This document shows positions 18,326-29,475 of a stretch of DNA of 64,000 bases, in pieces. The notes beneath the pieces were generated by a model. It was given only the letters and a program-made list of their open reading frames with translations, was not told where the DNA came from and made no database searches. The first letter of the stretch is position 1. Each line of letters begins with the position of its first letter. The DNA is from Prauserella endophytica. GTDB lineage: Bacteria > Actinomycetota > Actinomycetes > Mycobacteriales > Pseudonocardiaceae. A program made the translations under genes and the position numbers. The stretch spans positions 62,001-126,000 of the forward strand of contig NZ_SWMS01000009.1 in assembly GCF_005146945.1 (NCBI RefSeq). The letters are read 5' to 3'.

Positions 18326-19305
18326 ATGACGTCGTCTCGTGCGACGAAAATCGACCGGCTCGCCAGTGTGGCCGCGCGGGGTCCGGAGTTCGAGGTCGGT
18401 CCCGACGGACAGGGCTCGCCGAACGGTCACGACGCCGGCGTCAGCCTCGCCGTGTCCGCGTGGCGGCGGCTGCGGCGCAACCCGGTGTTCATCGTCGGCG
18501 CCGTGATGATCGGCCTGTTCGTGCTACTGGCCGTGCTGGCACCGTTCATCGCGCCACACGATCCCGCGCTGCGGCTGCTGGAGGACCAGGTCTCCCGCGC
18601 CAACAACGAGATCCCGCCGCCGCAGGACGGCTACCCGCTCGGCGGCGACCAGTACGGTCGCGACCTCTTCTCCCGGATGCTGCTCGGCTCGCAGCAGACG
18701 CTGCTCGTGGCCGCGCTCGCCACGGTGATCGGGCTCGGCGGCGGGCTGGTGCTCGGCACGCTGGCCGGCGCGTTCGGCGGCTGGGTCGACTCGGTCGTCA
18801 TGCGGATCGTGGACGTGCTGCTCTCGATCCCCTCGCTGCTGCTGGCGGTGTCGATCGGCGCGCTGTTCGCGGAACAGTCGCAGTTCACGGTGATCCTCGC
18901 GGTCGCGATCGTGCAGATCCCGATCTTCGCGCGGCTGCTGCGCGGAACGATGCTGAGCGTGCGCGAGAGCGACCACGTGCTCGCCGCGAAGGCGCTCGGC
19001 GTGAAGAGAAGGGCCATCGTGTTCCGGCACATCCTGCCGAACTCGCTCGGCCCGGTGATCGTGCAGTCGACGCTCGTGCTCGCCATCGCGGTGCTCGACG
19101 CGGCCGCACTGTCGTTCCTCGGCCTCGGCGCCGCGGACGACTCGACTCCGGAATGGGGCCAGATGCTCGGCAACGCACAGGACTTCTTCGACAGCCAGCC
19201 GCACCTCGCGTTCTGGCCCGCCGGGTGCATCATCGTGGTGGCACTGGGCTTCACGCTCGTCGGCGAGTCGATGCGCGAGGCACTCGACCCACGGCAGCGG
19301 CGGTG

Positions 19306-19306
<1 letters not shown>
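18326..19306 (+). CDS. Peptide ABC transporter permease, DppC type
   Basis: A 326-residue inner-membrane permease. A polar N-terminal segment of about 40 residues precedes the conserved [15 protein letters not shown] entry to the first helix; the EAA loop [16 protein letters not shown] lies near residue 218. ATG 18326 was chosen because it sits 2 bp after the DppB stop; longer in-frame sequence overlaps that gene. The stop overlaps the next start (TGATG). Confidence 0.95.
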
Positions 19307-20303
<997 letters not shown>

Positions 20304-20307
<4 letters not shown>

Positions 20308-21362
20308 GCGACGACCCACTGGTCACGATCGATGACCTCAAGGTGCATTTCCCGATCAAACGGGGCATCGTGCTCGACCGCACGATCGGCTACGTCTACG
20401 CCGTCGACGGCGTTGACCTGCGGATCGAACGCGGCGAGACCTACGGTCTCGTCGGCGAGTCGGGGTGCGGCAAGACCACGCTCGGTCGAGGGCTGCTGCG
20501 GCTCGTGGAGCCGACGGGCGGGCGTGTGGTGTTCGACGGCACCGACCTCCGCAGCCTCAAGGGCGAGCAACTGCGCACCATGCGACGCCGCATGCAGATG
20601 GTGTTCCAGGACCCGCTGTCCAGTTTGGACCCGCGGCAGTCGGTGGAGTCACTGCTCGTGGAGGGCATGCGCGCGCACGGGCTCGACAAGGGCAAGCAAC
20701 AGACGCACCAGCGGCTCAAGGAGCTGCTCGCCGCGGTCGGTTTGCCCGAGAACGCGCTGCGCAAGTACCCGCACGAGTTCTCAGGAGGGCAGCGCCAGCG
20801 CATCGGCATCGCGAGAGCGCTCGCGGTGGAGCCGGACCTGATCGTGGCCGACGAGCCGGTGTCGGCGCTGGACGTCTCGGTGCAGGCGCAGGTGCTCAAC
20901 CTCCTGGAGGAACTGCAGGACGAGTTCGGCCTCACCTACCTCGTCATCGCCCACGACCTCGCGGTGGTGCGGCACATCTCCGACCGGATCGGCGTGATGT
21001 ACCTCGGCTCGCTGGTCGAGGAGGCGAGCTCCGACGAGCTGTACCAGGACCCGCTGCACCCGTACACGAAGGCGTTGCTCTCGGCGATCCCGGTGCCGGA
21101 CCCGGTGGTGGAGGACAGCCGGGAGCAGATTCTGCTCGCCGGAGACCTGCCCTCACCCGCCGCGCCGCCGAGCGGGTGCCGGTTCCACACGCGTTGCCCG
21201 TGGCGGCAGGAGACGCTGTGCGACACCGACCGGCCCGCGCTGCGGGAGATCGGTGAGGGCCACCGCGTGGCCTGCCACTACGCGGAGGACATCCGCGCCG
21301 GGCGGATCTCTCCGCACGAGGTGGAGGTGGAGCTGGTGCAGCCCGACGCCGTGGTGTCCTGA
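20304..21362 (+). CDS. Peptide ABC transporter ATPase, DppF type
   Basis: A 352-residue ATPase: Walker [10 protein letters not shown], signature FSGGQRQR, Walker [15 protein letters not shown], and the C-terminal Cys motif [15 protein letters not shown]. It is the second ATPase of the operon and overlaps the DppD gene by 4 bp. Its 3' end overlaps the convergent DMT transporter gene by 85 bp, which is unusual. Confidence 0.95.
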
Positions 21363-22219
21363 CGCCCGCGGCGGCGCACCGAGCCGAGCAGCACGCCGCC
21401 GACCACGACGGCGCTCGCGACGATCTCGACCACGGTCGGGCGCTCGTCAAGCAGCACGAACGCCAGCGTCAGGCCGACGACTGGCACCAGCATGGAGAAC
21501 GGCGCCACCGTGCTGGCCGGGTTGCGGCGCATGAGCGCGCTCCAGATGCCGGAGCCGACCACGGTGCCGAGCACGGCGGTGTATGCCATTCCGGCCAGGG
21601 CGGGCAGGTGGAACGTGCTCAGGCTCTCCCACTGCGCGGCGGTTCCCTCGAAGACCAGCGAGAGCCCCCACATGGGCAGCGGTGGCACCACCGACATCCA
21701 GAGCGTGAAGCGCAGCGGGTGCTCCGGTTCGGCCTTGCGGAGGCAGAGGTTGCCGCACGCCCAGCTCAGCGCGCCGAGCAGCGTCAGCAGCAGCGGAAGG
21801 AGCGCGGCGTACTCGGCGCGCTGCCAGCCGATGGCGCTCATCCCCGCGACCGCGAGCAGGATGCCCGCGACCTGCCACGCCGTGAGGCGCTCGCGCAGGA
21901 AGACGGCACTGAGCACAACCGTGAAGGGTGCCGACGCCTGGAGTACGAGCGAGGCGAGACCGGTCGGCATGCCGGCCTTCATGCCGACGAAGAGGAAGGC
22001 GAACTGGAGCGTGCCGAAGCCGATGCCGTAGCCGATCAGCCAGCGCAGCTTCACCTTCGGCCACGGCACGAGCAGCATCGTCGGGATCGCGATCACCACG
22101 AACCGCAGCGCGCCGGCGAACAGCGGCGGGAAGTGCGTGAGGGTGGCGTGGATCGCGAGGAAGTTGCAGCCCCAGAGCAGGGCGGTGAACGCGGCGAGAA
22201 AGCGGTCACGTCCAGGCAC
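21278..22219 (-). CDS. EamA/DMT family transporter
   Basis: A 313-residue protein with about ten hydrophobic segments arranged as two EamA repeats ([14 protein letters not shown] at the start; [14 protein letters not shown] opening the second half). Such proteins often export amino acids or metabolites. It is divergent from a LysR gene that probably regulates it. The last 28 or so residues (polar, Ser/Thr-rich) are encoded in DNA shared with the dppF-type gene on the other strand and look unlike the rest of the family, so this tail may result from a lost stop codon. Confidence 0.9.
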   Translation of the reverse strand: MPGRDRFLAAFTALLWGCNFLAIHATLTHFPPLFAGALRFVVIAIPTMLLVPWPKVKLRWLIGYGIGFGTLQFAFLFVGMKAGMPTGLASLVLQASAPFTVVLSAVFLRERLTAWQVAGILLAVAGMSAIGWQRAEYAALLPLLLTLLGALSWACGNLCLRKAEPEHPLRFTLWMSVVPPLPMWGLSLVFEGTAAQWESLSTFHLPALAGMAYTAVLGTVVGSGIWSALMRRNPASTVAPFSMLVPVVGLTLAFVLLDERPTVVEIVASAVVVGGVLLGSVRRRGRQDTTASGCTSSTSTSCGEIRPARMSSA

Positions 22220-22293
22220 ACTCCAAGCTTGCGCCCGCTAACAATGAAGGACCAGCGAGTTTAATTTCAATGACCTTGTAGCTGTGCTTCACT

Positions 22294-23205
22294 GTGCTGG
22301 TGGACCTGGACAGACTGCGGACGCTGCGAGAGTTCGCCGATCGGGGCAGTGTGACCGCGGCCGCACGGGCACTGCACTGCACGCCGTCGGCGGTGTCGCA
22401 GCAGCTGCGGGCCCTGCAGGCCGAGGTCGGGCTCGCGCTGACCGAACCGGCGGGGCGGGGGCTGCGGCTCACCGACGCGGGCAGGGCGCTCGTGGCCAGG
22501 GCCGACGAGGTGCTCTCCGCGCTCGACCGGGCCGAGGCCGAGCTGGACACCTACCGTCGCTCGCCGCGTGGCCGTGTGCGGTTGGCGATCTTCCCGTCGG
22601 CGGGGCTGCTGTTGCTGCCCGGCCTGCTGCCGCGGTTCGCCGCGAGGGACGGGCTCGACGTGGACGTCCGCGACGTCGACATGACCCCGCCCGAGGTGCC
22701 GGGGCTGCTCGCCGACCACGACGTGGTGGTGACCCACCGCGACGAGCACGCGCCGCCGTTCGCCGGTGAGCGCATCGACGTGGTGCCCCTGCTGAGGGAG
22801 CCGCTCGACGTGGCACTGCCGCCGGGGCACCCGCTCGGCGACCGGGCCCACGTCGAGCTGACCGATCTGGCGACGGAGCAGTGGATCAGCGTCGACGTGG
22901 GGTTCCCCGTCGACGACGTCCTGCTCTCGCTGGCGACGCGAACGGGCGTGCGACCGCGTGTGGCGTACCGCTTCAACGACTTCCGGATCACCGAGGCCCT
23001 GGTCGCCTCCGGACACGGCATCGCATTGCTGCCCAGGTACACGATGGACACCCGCCGGGTGCTGCGCAGGCCCTTGGCGGGGATCCGGGCGGCGCGGGTC
23101 GTGGAGGCGGTGTTGCGAGCGGGCACCCGGCGTCCCGCCGTGACGGCGGTCCTCGACGCCCTGCGCACCGAAGCCGCCGAGGTGGGCGCCGACCCACCCG
23201 CCTGA
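22294..23205 (+). CDS. LysR-family transcriptional regulator
   Basis: A 303-residue protein with an N-terminal winged helix (SVTAAARALHCTPSAVSQQL) and a LysR substrate-binding domain from about residue 90. The 74-bp AT-rich gap to the divergent DMT gene (TTTAATTTCAATGACC, 22259-22274) would hold the operator, the usual arrangement for LysR and its target exporter. GTG 22294 or GTG 22300 may be the start. Confidence 0.92.
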   Translation: MLVDLDRLRTLREFADRGSVTAAARALHCTPSAVSQQLRALQAEVGLALTEPAGRGLRLTDAGRALVARADEVLSALDRAEAELDTYRRSPRGRVRLAIFPSAGLLLLPGLLPRFAARDGLDVDVRDVDMTPPEVPGLLADHDVVVTHRDEHAPPFAGERIDVVPLLREPLDVALPPGHPLGDRAHVELTDLATEQWISVDVGFPVDDVLLSLATRTGVRPRVAYRFNDFRITEALVASGHGIALLPRYTMDTRRVLRRPLAGIRAARVVEAVLRAGTRRPAVTAVLDALRTEAAEVGADPPA

Positions 23206-23215
23206 CGCCCCGTCC

Positions 23216-23434
23216 GCGAGTCCCCCGTTCCGGCCCGCGAGTCCCCCGTTCCTGCCCGCGAGTTCTGCGTTCCCGTTCGCGAGTCGTGCGTTCCCGACGC
23301 CGAGTTGTGCGTTCGGAACAGGGAAGGCCCCGACCTGAGTGGGCAACTCGGCGGCCTGAGCGGGCAACTCGGCAGCCCGAGCGGGGGACTCGCGAACCGG
23401 AGCGGGGGACTCGCGAGCCGGAGTGGGGACTCGC
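23216..23434. repeat. 21-bp repeat family C, intergenic fold-back array
   Basis: Five units with core GCGAGTCCCCCGTTCC run from 23216 to about 23315 in one direction. They are followed by about five units in the opposite direction (AGCGGGGGACTCGCG type) from about 23335 to 23434. The period is 20-22 bp. The two halves are mutually complementary, so a single strand could form a hairpin of roughly 100 bp. The array fills the gap between the LysR and SDR genes, and related units lie inside dnaX. Confidence 0.88.
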
Positions 23435-23493
23435 GCGACAACCGGTTCCAACCATGACGGGAACTGACAGGGTTCGGCGGCATCGTCGGGTGC

Positions 23494-24411
23494 ATGGGTA
23501 ACGAACTGGCAGGGAAGGTGGCCGTCGTCGCGGGAGGAACCCGCGGGGCGAGCAGGGGGATCGCGATCGAGCTGGGCAGGCGCGGTGCGTTCGTCTACGT
23601 CACGGGAAGGACGTCGGGACAAGAGCGGTCTGAAGTGGACCGGCCGGAGACGATCGAGGGCACCGTCGAGAAGATCGCCGAGGCGGGCGGCGAGGGAGTC
23701 GCCGTGCGGGTGGACCACCTCGATTCCGCGCAGGTCGCCGCACTCGCCGAACGTATCGACCGTGAGCACGGCCGGATCGACGTCCTCGTCGACGGCATCT
23801 GGGGCGGTGACGAGTACATCGGCTGGGGCAAGCCGGTGTGGGAGATGCCGCTCCACGACACACTGCGCATGATCCGCCTCGGCATCGACGCGCACGTGAT
23901 CACCAGCCACCACCTCCTCCCGCTGGTGATCCGGCAGCAGGGCGGCCTGGTGGTGGAGATGACCGACGGAACGGCCGAGTACAACGCCAAGTTCCGGGTG
24001 GGCACGTCGCTCGGGTTCTACGTCGCGAAGGCCGCCTCGCACAACGTCGCGCGAGCCGAGGCGCACGAGCTGCGCGAGTACGGCTGCACCGCGGTCGCCA
24101 TGACCCCCGGCTGGCTGCGCTCCGAGGCCATGCTCGAGCACTACGGCGTCACCGAGCAGAACTGGCGCGACGCGCTGGTGAGGGAACCGCATTTCTGCAT
24201 CTCGGAGTCGCCCGTCTTCGTCGGCCGCGCCGTCGCCGAGCTCGCCGCCGACCCGGACCGGCACCGCTTCACCGGGCAGACCCTCAACAGCGGGCAGCTC
24301 GCGAGGATCTACGACTTCGACGACGTCGACGGCAGCAGGCCCGACGCCTGGCGTTACGTCGACGAGGTGCAGGACCCCGGCAAGCCCGCGGACGCCACCG
24401 GCTACCGGTGA
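23494..24411 (+). CDS. Short-chain dehydrogenase/reductase family protein
   Basis: A 305-residue Rossmann protein with the cofactor motif GGTRGASRGI (residues 14-23) and TGRTSG after beta-2, suggesting NADP(H). The expected YxxxK catalytic pair is altered: the sequence reads GFYVAK, which puts Phe at the position four before Lys and Tyr three before it. It may use a shifted Tyr or be catalytically changed. The substrate is unknown. It begins just after the fold-back repeat and its stop overlaps the convergent WYL gene by 10 bp. Confidence 0.85.
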   Translation: MGNELAGKVAVVAGGTRGASRGIAIELGRRGAFVYVTGRTSGQERSEVDRPETIEGTVEKIAEAGGEGVAVRVDHLDSAQVAALAERIDREHGRIDVLVDGIWGGDEYIGWGKPVWEMPLHDTLRMIRLGIDAHVITSHHLLPLVIRQQGGLVVEMTDGTAEYNAKFRVGTSLGFYVAKAASHNVARAEAHELREYGCTAVAMTPGWLRSEAMLEHYGVTEQNWRDALVREPHFCISESPVFVGRAVAELAADPDRHRFTGQTLNSGQLARIYDFDDVDGSRPDAWRYVDEVQDPGKPADATGYR

Positions 24412-25367
24412 CGGTCGGCCATCCGCTGTGCGGCGTCGGCGAACGCCGCCCGCACGGCGGGTGGTGCCAGCACCTCCACCCCGGTGCCGAGGCCGAGCAG
24501 CTGGCCGGCCGCGATGTCCCCTTCCTCCAGCGGCAGCTCCACCTCGGTCCAGCCGTCGGCGTCGGGAGGACCCGCGGCCTCCAGCGCGGCGAGCGCGACA
24601 TCGGGCTCGATGTACCTCGGCAGCGCGCGCCGACCGCCCCTGCTCAGCCGCACCCGCACGCGTTGCCGTCGCAGGGAGCGCTCGAACTCCGCCGACGACC
24701 GGTGCCACCAGCCGGCCAGGTCGAAATCGGCAGGCCGCTCGAACGTCTCGTCCAGCGGTTCCGACTCGGCGATCCGGCTGACGCGGTAGGTGCGAACGGC
24801 GTCGCCGACCCGCGCGACGAGGTACCAGACGCCGGCCTTGAGCACGAGGCCGAGCGGGTCCAGCAACCGGTCGATCACGTCGTCGCCGCGCCGGTAGCTG
24901 ACCCTGGTCCGGCGCTGCTCCCACACGGCCTGCGCGATCGTCGCGAGGTGCTCGGTGTCGTCCTCCTCGCGGAACCAGCCCGGCGCGTCGAGGTGGAACC
25001 GCTGGGCGAGATGCTGGGCCTGTTCGCGCAGCGGGGCGGGCAGGGTAGCCGACACCTTCGCGTGCGCCGCCGAGACGGCGGTGCCAAGGCCCAGCTCGGC
25101 GAGCGCGCGCGGCACGCCCATCGCGAAGATCGCCACCGCCTCGCGGGAGGTGAGGCCGTCGAGCCTGGTCCGCCAGCCCTCGACGAGGCGAACCCCGCCG
25201 TAGCGGCCGGGTTCGGTCCACAGCGGAACCCCCGACGCCTGCAGCGTGGCGATGTCGCGGTGCATGGTCCGCTCGGAGACGCCGAGCGCCTCGGCCAGTT
25301 CGGGGACCGTGGCGCTACGCCTGCTCTGCAGGGTGAACAGCAGTGCCACCAGACGTTCCGCGCGCAT
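24402..25367 (-). CDS. WYL-domain transcriptional regulator (YafY/DeoR-like HTH)
   Basis: A 321-residue protein with an N-terminal HTH_11 (TVPELAEALGVSERTMHRDI) and a WYL domain near residues 150-210 (LGLVLKAGVWYLVARV). WYL proteins often sense ligands or nucleic acid and repress nearby genes. The ATG at 25367 lies inside the 3' part of the DedA gene, which runs in the same direction and overlaps it by 53 bp, so the two may be co-expressed. Confidence 0.9.
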   Translation of the reverse strand: MRAERLVALLFTLQSRRSATVPELAEALGVSERTMHRDIATLQASGVPLWTEPGRYGGVRLVEGWRTRLDGLTSREAVAIFAMGVPRALAELGLGTAVSAAHAKVSATLPAPLREQAQHLAQRFHLDAPGWFREEDDTEHLATIAQAVWEQRRTRVSYRRGDDVIDRLLDPLGLVLKAGVWYLVARVGDAVRTYRVSRIAESEPLDETFERPADFDLAGWWHRSSAEFERSLRRQRVRVRLSRGGRRALPRYIEPDVALAALEAAGPPDADGWTEVELPLEEGDIAAGQLLGLGTGVEVLAPPAVRAAFADAAQRMADRHR

Positions 25368-25923
25368 AGTCCAGATGATGCCCGGTCCGGCGCCGCCACA
25401 CCGCGGCGACCAGTGCTGTGAGCACGGCGGCGACAGCGAGCGACAGCAGCAGGCTCATGAGTGACTCGTCGACCATTGAGCCGCCGAGGTAGCCGAGCAG
25501 GACGGCGTAGGTCGACCAGAGGATCACCCCGATGACGGACGCGGTGAGGAACGCCGCGCGTGGCCAGCGCAGCGATCCGGCGAGCAGCGAGCCCGCCGTG
25601 CCGCCCGCGGGCAGCCAGCGCGCGATCACGAGGACCGCGACGGGCCGCCGTTCCAGCCGGGCGGTGAGCCAGCGGATGGTCGTGTCGGCGCTGCGCCGCC
25701 TTCGCACGCGCGCCAGCGCGCGCGAACCGCCTCGCCTGCCCGTGACGTAGAGCAGGTAGTCGCAGAGCAGGCAGCCCGCGGAGGCCACGAGGATGGTCGG
25801 CGCGATCGGCCCGTCCTTGGCCGCGGCGACGACGCCCATGCCGATCAGCGTCACCTCGGTCGGGGCCAGCGGCACCGCCGCGATGACGAACAGCGCCAGC
25901 AGCGAGAGCGTCGAGACGTCCAC
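25315..25923 (-). CDS. DedA-family membrane protein
   Basis: A 202-residue membrane protein with DedA/SNARE-associated features: an early helix, then VARWLPAG-like ARWLPAGGTAGSLLAGSLRWPR, which matches the conserved Arg/Gly loop of the family, and two C-terminal helices. DedA proteins are implicated in lipid carrier recycling across the membrane. The last residues after the final helix are polar and overlap the WYL gene start. Confidence 0.82.
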   Translation of the reverse strand: MDVSTLSLLALFVIAAVPLAPTEVTLIGMGVVAAAKDGPIAPTILVASAGCLLCDYLLYVTGRRGGSRALARVRRRRSADTTIRWLTARLERRPVAVLVIARWLPAGGTAGSLLAGSLRWPRAAFLTASVIGVILWSTYAVLLGYLGGSMVDESLMSLLLSLAVAAVLTALVAAVWRRRTGHHLDYARGTSGGTAVHPAEQA

Positions 25924-25987
25924 GTACCGCTCAACGCAGCCACCACTGAGAACCCCTCAGGGTTGCTCCCTGCCGCCGGACGCACCG

Positions 25988-26028
25988 AAGGCCACCTTTG
26001 TTGCGTTGAGCGCAGCAAAGGTGGCCTT
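25988..26028. repeat. Dispersed palindrome family A, copy 3
   Basis: Arms AAGGCCACCTTTG (25988-26000) and its exact complement (26016-26028) flank a centre with TGCG/CGCA pairing. It lies between the leuA stop and the DedA start, both on the minus strand. It lacks the outer GCAGTG segment of the other copies. Confidence 0.85.
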
Positions 26029-26049
26029 GGGGGCCGACGGCCGGAAGGG

Positions 26050-27915
<1,866 letters not shown>

Positions 27916-27930
<15 letters not shown>

Positions 27931-27975
27931 GCAGCGAAGCAGGAGAGCACGTGCCACGTCGGCCAGCTTAACCAC
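27916..27975 (-). CDS. leuA leader peptide (19 residues, three consecutive Leu)
   Basis: A minus-strand ORF starting GTG at 27975 and ending TGA at 27916. It encodes MVKLADVARALLLRCRDGA, with three adjacent Leu codons (CTC CTG CTT, 27945-27937) and a fourth at residue 4. It sits 81 nt before leuA. Leader peptides rich in leucine before leuA are known in Actinobacteria and sense charged tRNA-Leu. The start has no strong ribosome site, so initiation may be at or near the mRNA 5' end. Confidence 0.72.
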
Positions 27976-28085
27976 GGCGTGATCGCGTTGAAAAGCCGGG
28001 GCGAGGCCGAACCGTTATCGCCCGGTCGTTCCGTCGAGTTACTGGCGCGTAGCTTTTCGCCGGGAGCCGTGGGAAACTGCGGGGC

Positions 28086-28535
28086 ATGGCTGAGCACGCC
28101 GAGAAAAAAGCGCAGGGCAGTGACGCCAGCGACGCCGAGGCCACGCAGGCGCTCCCGCCCAGCCCTTCCGTGTCGACCTTCCGCAACTCCCCCGAGGAGC
28201 AGGAGCCGGCGCCGAAGCGCAAGACGGACTGGAAGGCTGTCCGCGACCAGGTCGTCGGCCTGCTGGCCGGCGTGGCCCGCTGGGTCGGCCTGCTGTTCGC
28301 GCTGGTGCTGGTCCTGCACGTGATCTTCGTGATCGGCGAGGCCAACCCCGACAACGGCATCGTGTCGTGGGTCGCCGACTGGTCCGAGGGCCTCTCGCTG
28401 GGCTTCAAGGACCTCTTCACACCCGACGACCCGAAGCTCTCGGTGCTGGTGAACTACGGCATCGCCGCGATCTTCTGGCTCGTGGTGTCCTCGATCGTGG
28501 CCCGCATCATCCGCAGGGTGGGCGGCGCCTCCTGA
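28086..28535 (+). CDS. Conserved-looking membrane protein, function unknown
   Basis: A 149-residue protein with a polar N-terminal third (acidic, Pro-rich, then KRKTDWK) and two hydrophobic segments (about residues 64-85 and 120-140) separated by an extracellular-type loop rich in Asp/Asn/Trp. I do not recognise a domain. It is divergent from leuA. Whether it belongs with the ESX-like genes starting 92 bp downstream is unclear. Confidence 0.75.
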   Translation: MAEHAEKKAQGSDASDAEATQALPPSPSVSTFRNSPEEQEPAPKRKTDWKAVRDQVVGLLAGVARWVGLLFALVLVLHVIFVIGEANPDNGIVSWVADWSEGLSLGFKDLFTPDDPKLSVLVNYGIAAIFWLVVSSIVARIIRRVGGAS

Positions 28536-28627
28536 GCGGAAAACCGGTCCGTGCTCGCGCGGCCTTGTCATAATCGGGCGGCGCATTCGCCCGAATGACG
28601 CCCAGCCGCGCACCGCATGGGGTACCG

Positions 28628-29113
28628 ATGTCCGCCCACATGGATCAGCTGATCGCCCAGTTCGAGAACTTCCGGAGCAAGATCCGTCAGGCCGAGGCCA
28701 GCTTCGCCGGCGTAGGAGAGATGCAGGCGCGGATCGCCGAGATCGAGAGCACCGCGACCTCGCCGGACGGCAGTGTCACGGTGGTCGCGGGCGCCGGAGG
28801 CGCCGTCACCGACCTGCGGCTGACCCCCGGCGCGCTGCGTCAGGACCCGGGCCAGCTCTCCGCCACGATCATGAGCACCATGCGGCAGGCGGTCGCGGGT
28901 GCGGTCCAGCGGCAGGCCGGGATCGTGGACGACGCGTTCGGTGACACGTTCGGTGTCAACACCTCGGAGCAGGTTCGCCAGGCTCAGGCAGAGGCGTTCG
29001 GAACCGCCGAGGAGGAACCTGCGTCGCAGCAAACGCCGCCGCCGACCCGGAGGTCCCGCCCTTCGGACGACGACAACGACGACTACTTCGACCAAGGTTC
29101 GATCCTGCGCTGA
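28628..29113 (+). CDS. YbaB/EbfC-like protein in an ESX-type cassette
   Basis: A 161-residue protein. Residues 1-100 follow the YbaB layout: a helix (DQLIAQFENFRSKIRQAEAS), a beta segment with DGSVTVVAGAGGAVTDLRL, then a long helix. The C-terminal 40 residues are low-complexity and acidic. YbaB-like genes are frequently found beside WXG100/DUF2580 genes in Pseudonocardiaceae-type genomes, as here. It begins an apparent operon with the next three genes. ATG 28628 is preferred; an ATG at 28595 would add 11 residues. Confidence 0.8.
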   Translation: MSAHMDQLIAQFENFRSKIRQAEASFAGVGEMQARIAEIESTATSPDGSVTVVAGAGGAVTDLRLTPGALRQDPGQLSATIMSTMRQAVAGAVQRQAGIVDDAFGDTFGVNTSEQVRQAQAEAFGTAEEEPASQQTPPPTRRSRPSDDDNDDYFDQGSILR

Positions 29114-29136
29114 CCGATCCCGACCGAGGGGGCCCG

Positions 29137-29475
29137 ATGCCCGACGGCATACAGACCAACATCGAGGCGATCTCCGCTTACGCCAGGCAACTCCCGCACT
29201 ACGAGGGGGAGGCCGACAAGTTCGGCAACCTCATCGACGCCGCCGACGTGACAAACGAGGCCTGGGGCGTCATCGGGATCTTCGCCAAGCAGGGTTACAC
29301 CGATCGCCTCGCGGAGCTGCGGTCCCTGCTGAACGACATGAAGGACGGCGTCGACGGGTTCATCACCAAGCTGAACAGGGCCGCCGAGATGTACCAGGAG
29401 GCCGAGGACGCGGGGACGATCACCTTCGGGCGGCACCAGGGGCAGATCGACGCGGCGGGAGGGCACGGCTCATGA
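29137..29475 (+). CDS. ESX/WXG100-related secretion target (DUF2580 type)
   Basis: A 112-residue helical protein: an N-terminal helix with ISAYARQLPHYEGEADKF, a central W in NEAWGVIG taking the place of the WXG turn, and a second long helix. This fits type VII secretion target proteins of the DUF2580 kind. The last codons overlap the next gene (ATGA), implying co-expression with the large protein, its likely partner. Confidence 0.8.
   Translation: MPDGIQTNIEAISAYARQLPHYEGEADKFGNLIDAADVTNEAWGVIGIFAKQGYTDRLAELRSLLNDMKDGVDGFITKLNRAAEMYQEAEDAGTITFGRHQGQIDAAGGHGS

Noticed and set aside
23216-23434. CRISPR array
   Set aside because: Units of 20-22 bp are contiguous with no unique spacers, and half are inverted; no cas genes are present.
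22267-25221. 984-codon open frame on the minus strand
   Set aside because: It runs opposite to the LysR and SDR genes and through the fold-back repeat. Its product is Arg/Ala/Gly-rich without domains, typical of a shadow frame in high-GC DNA.
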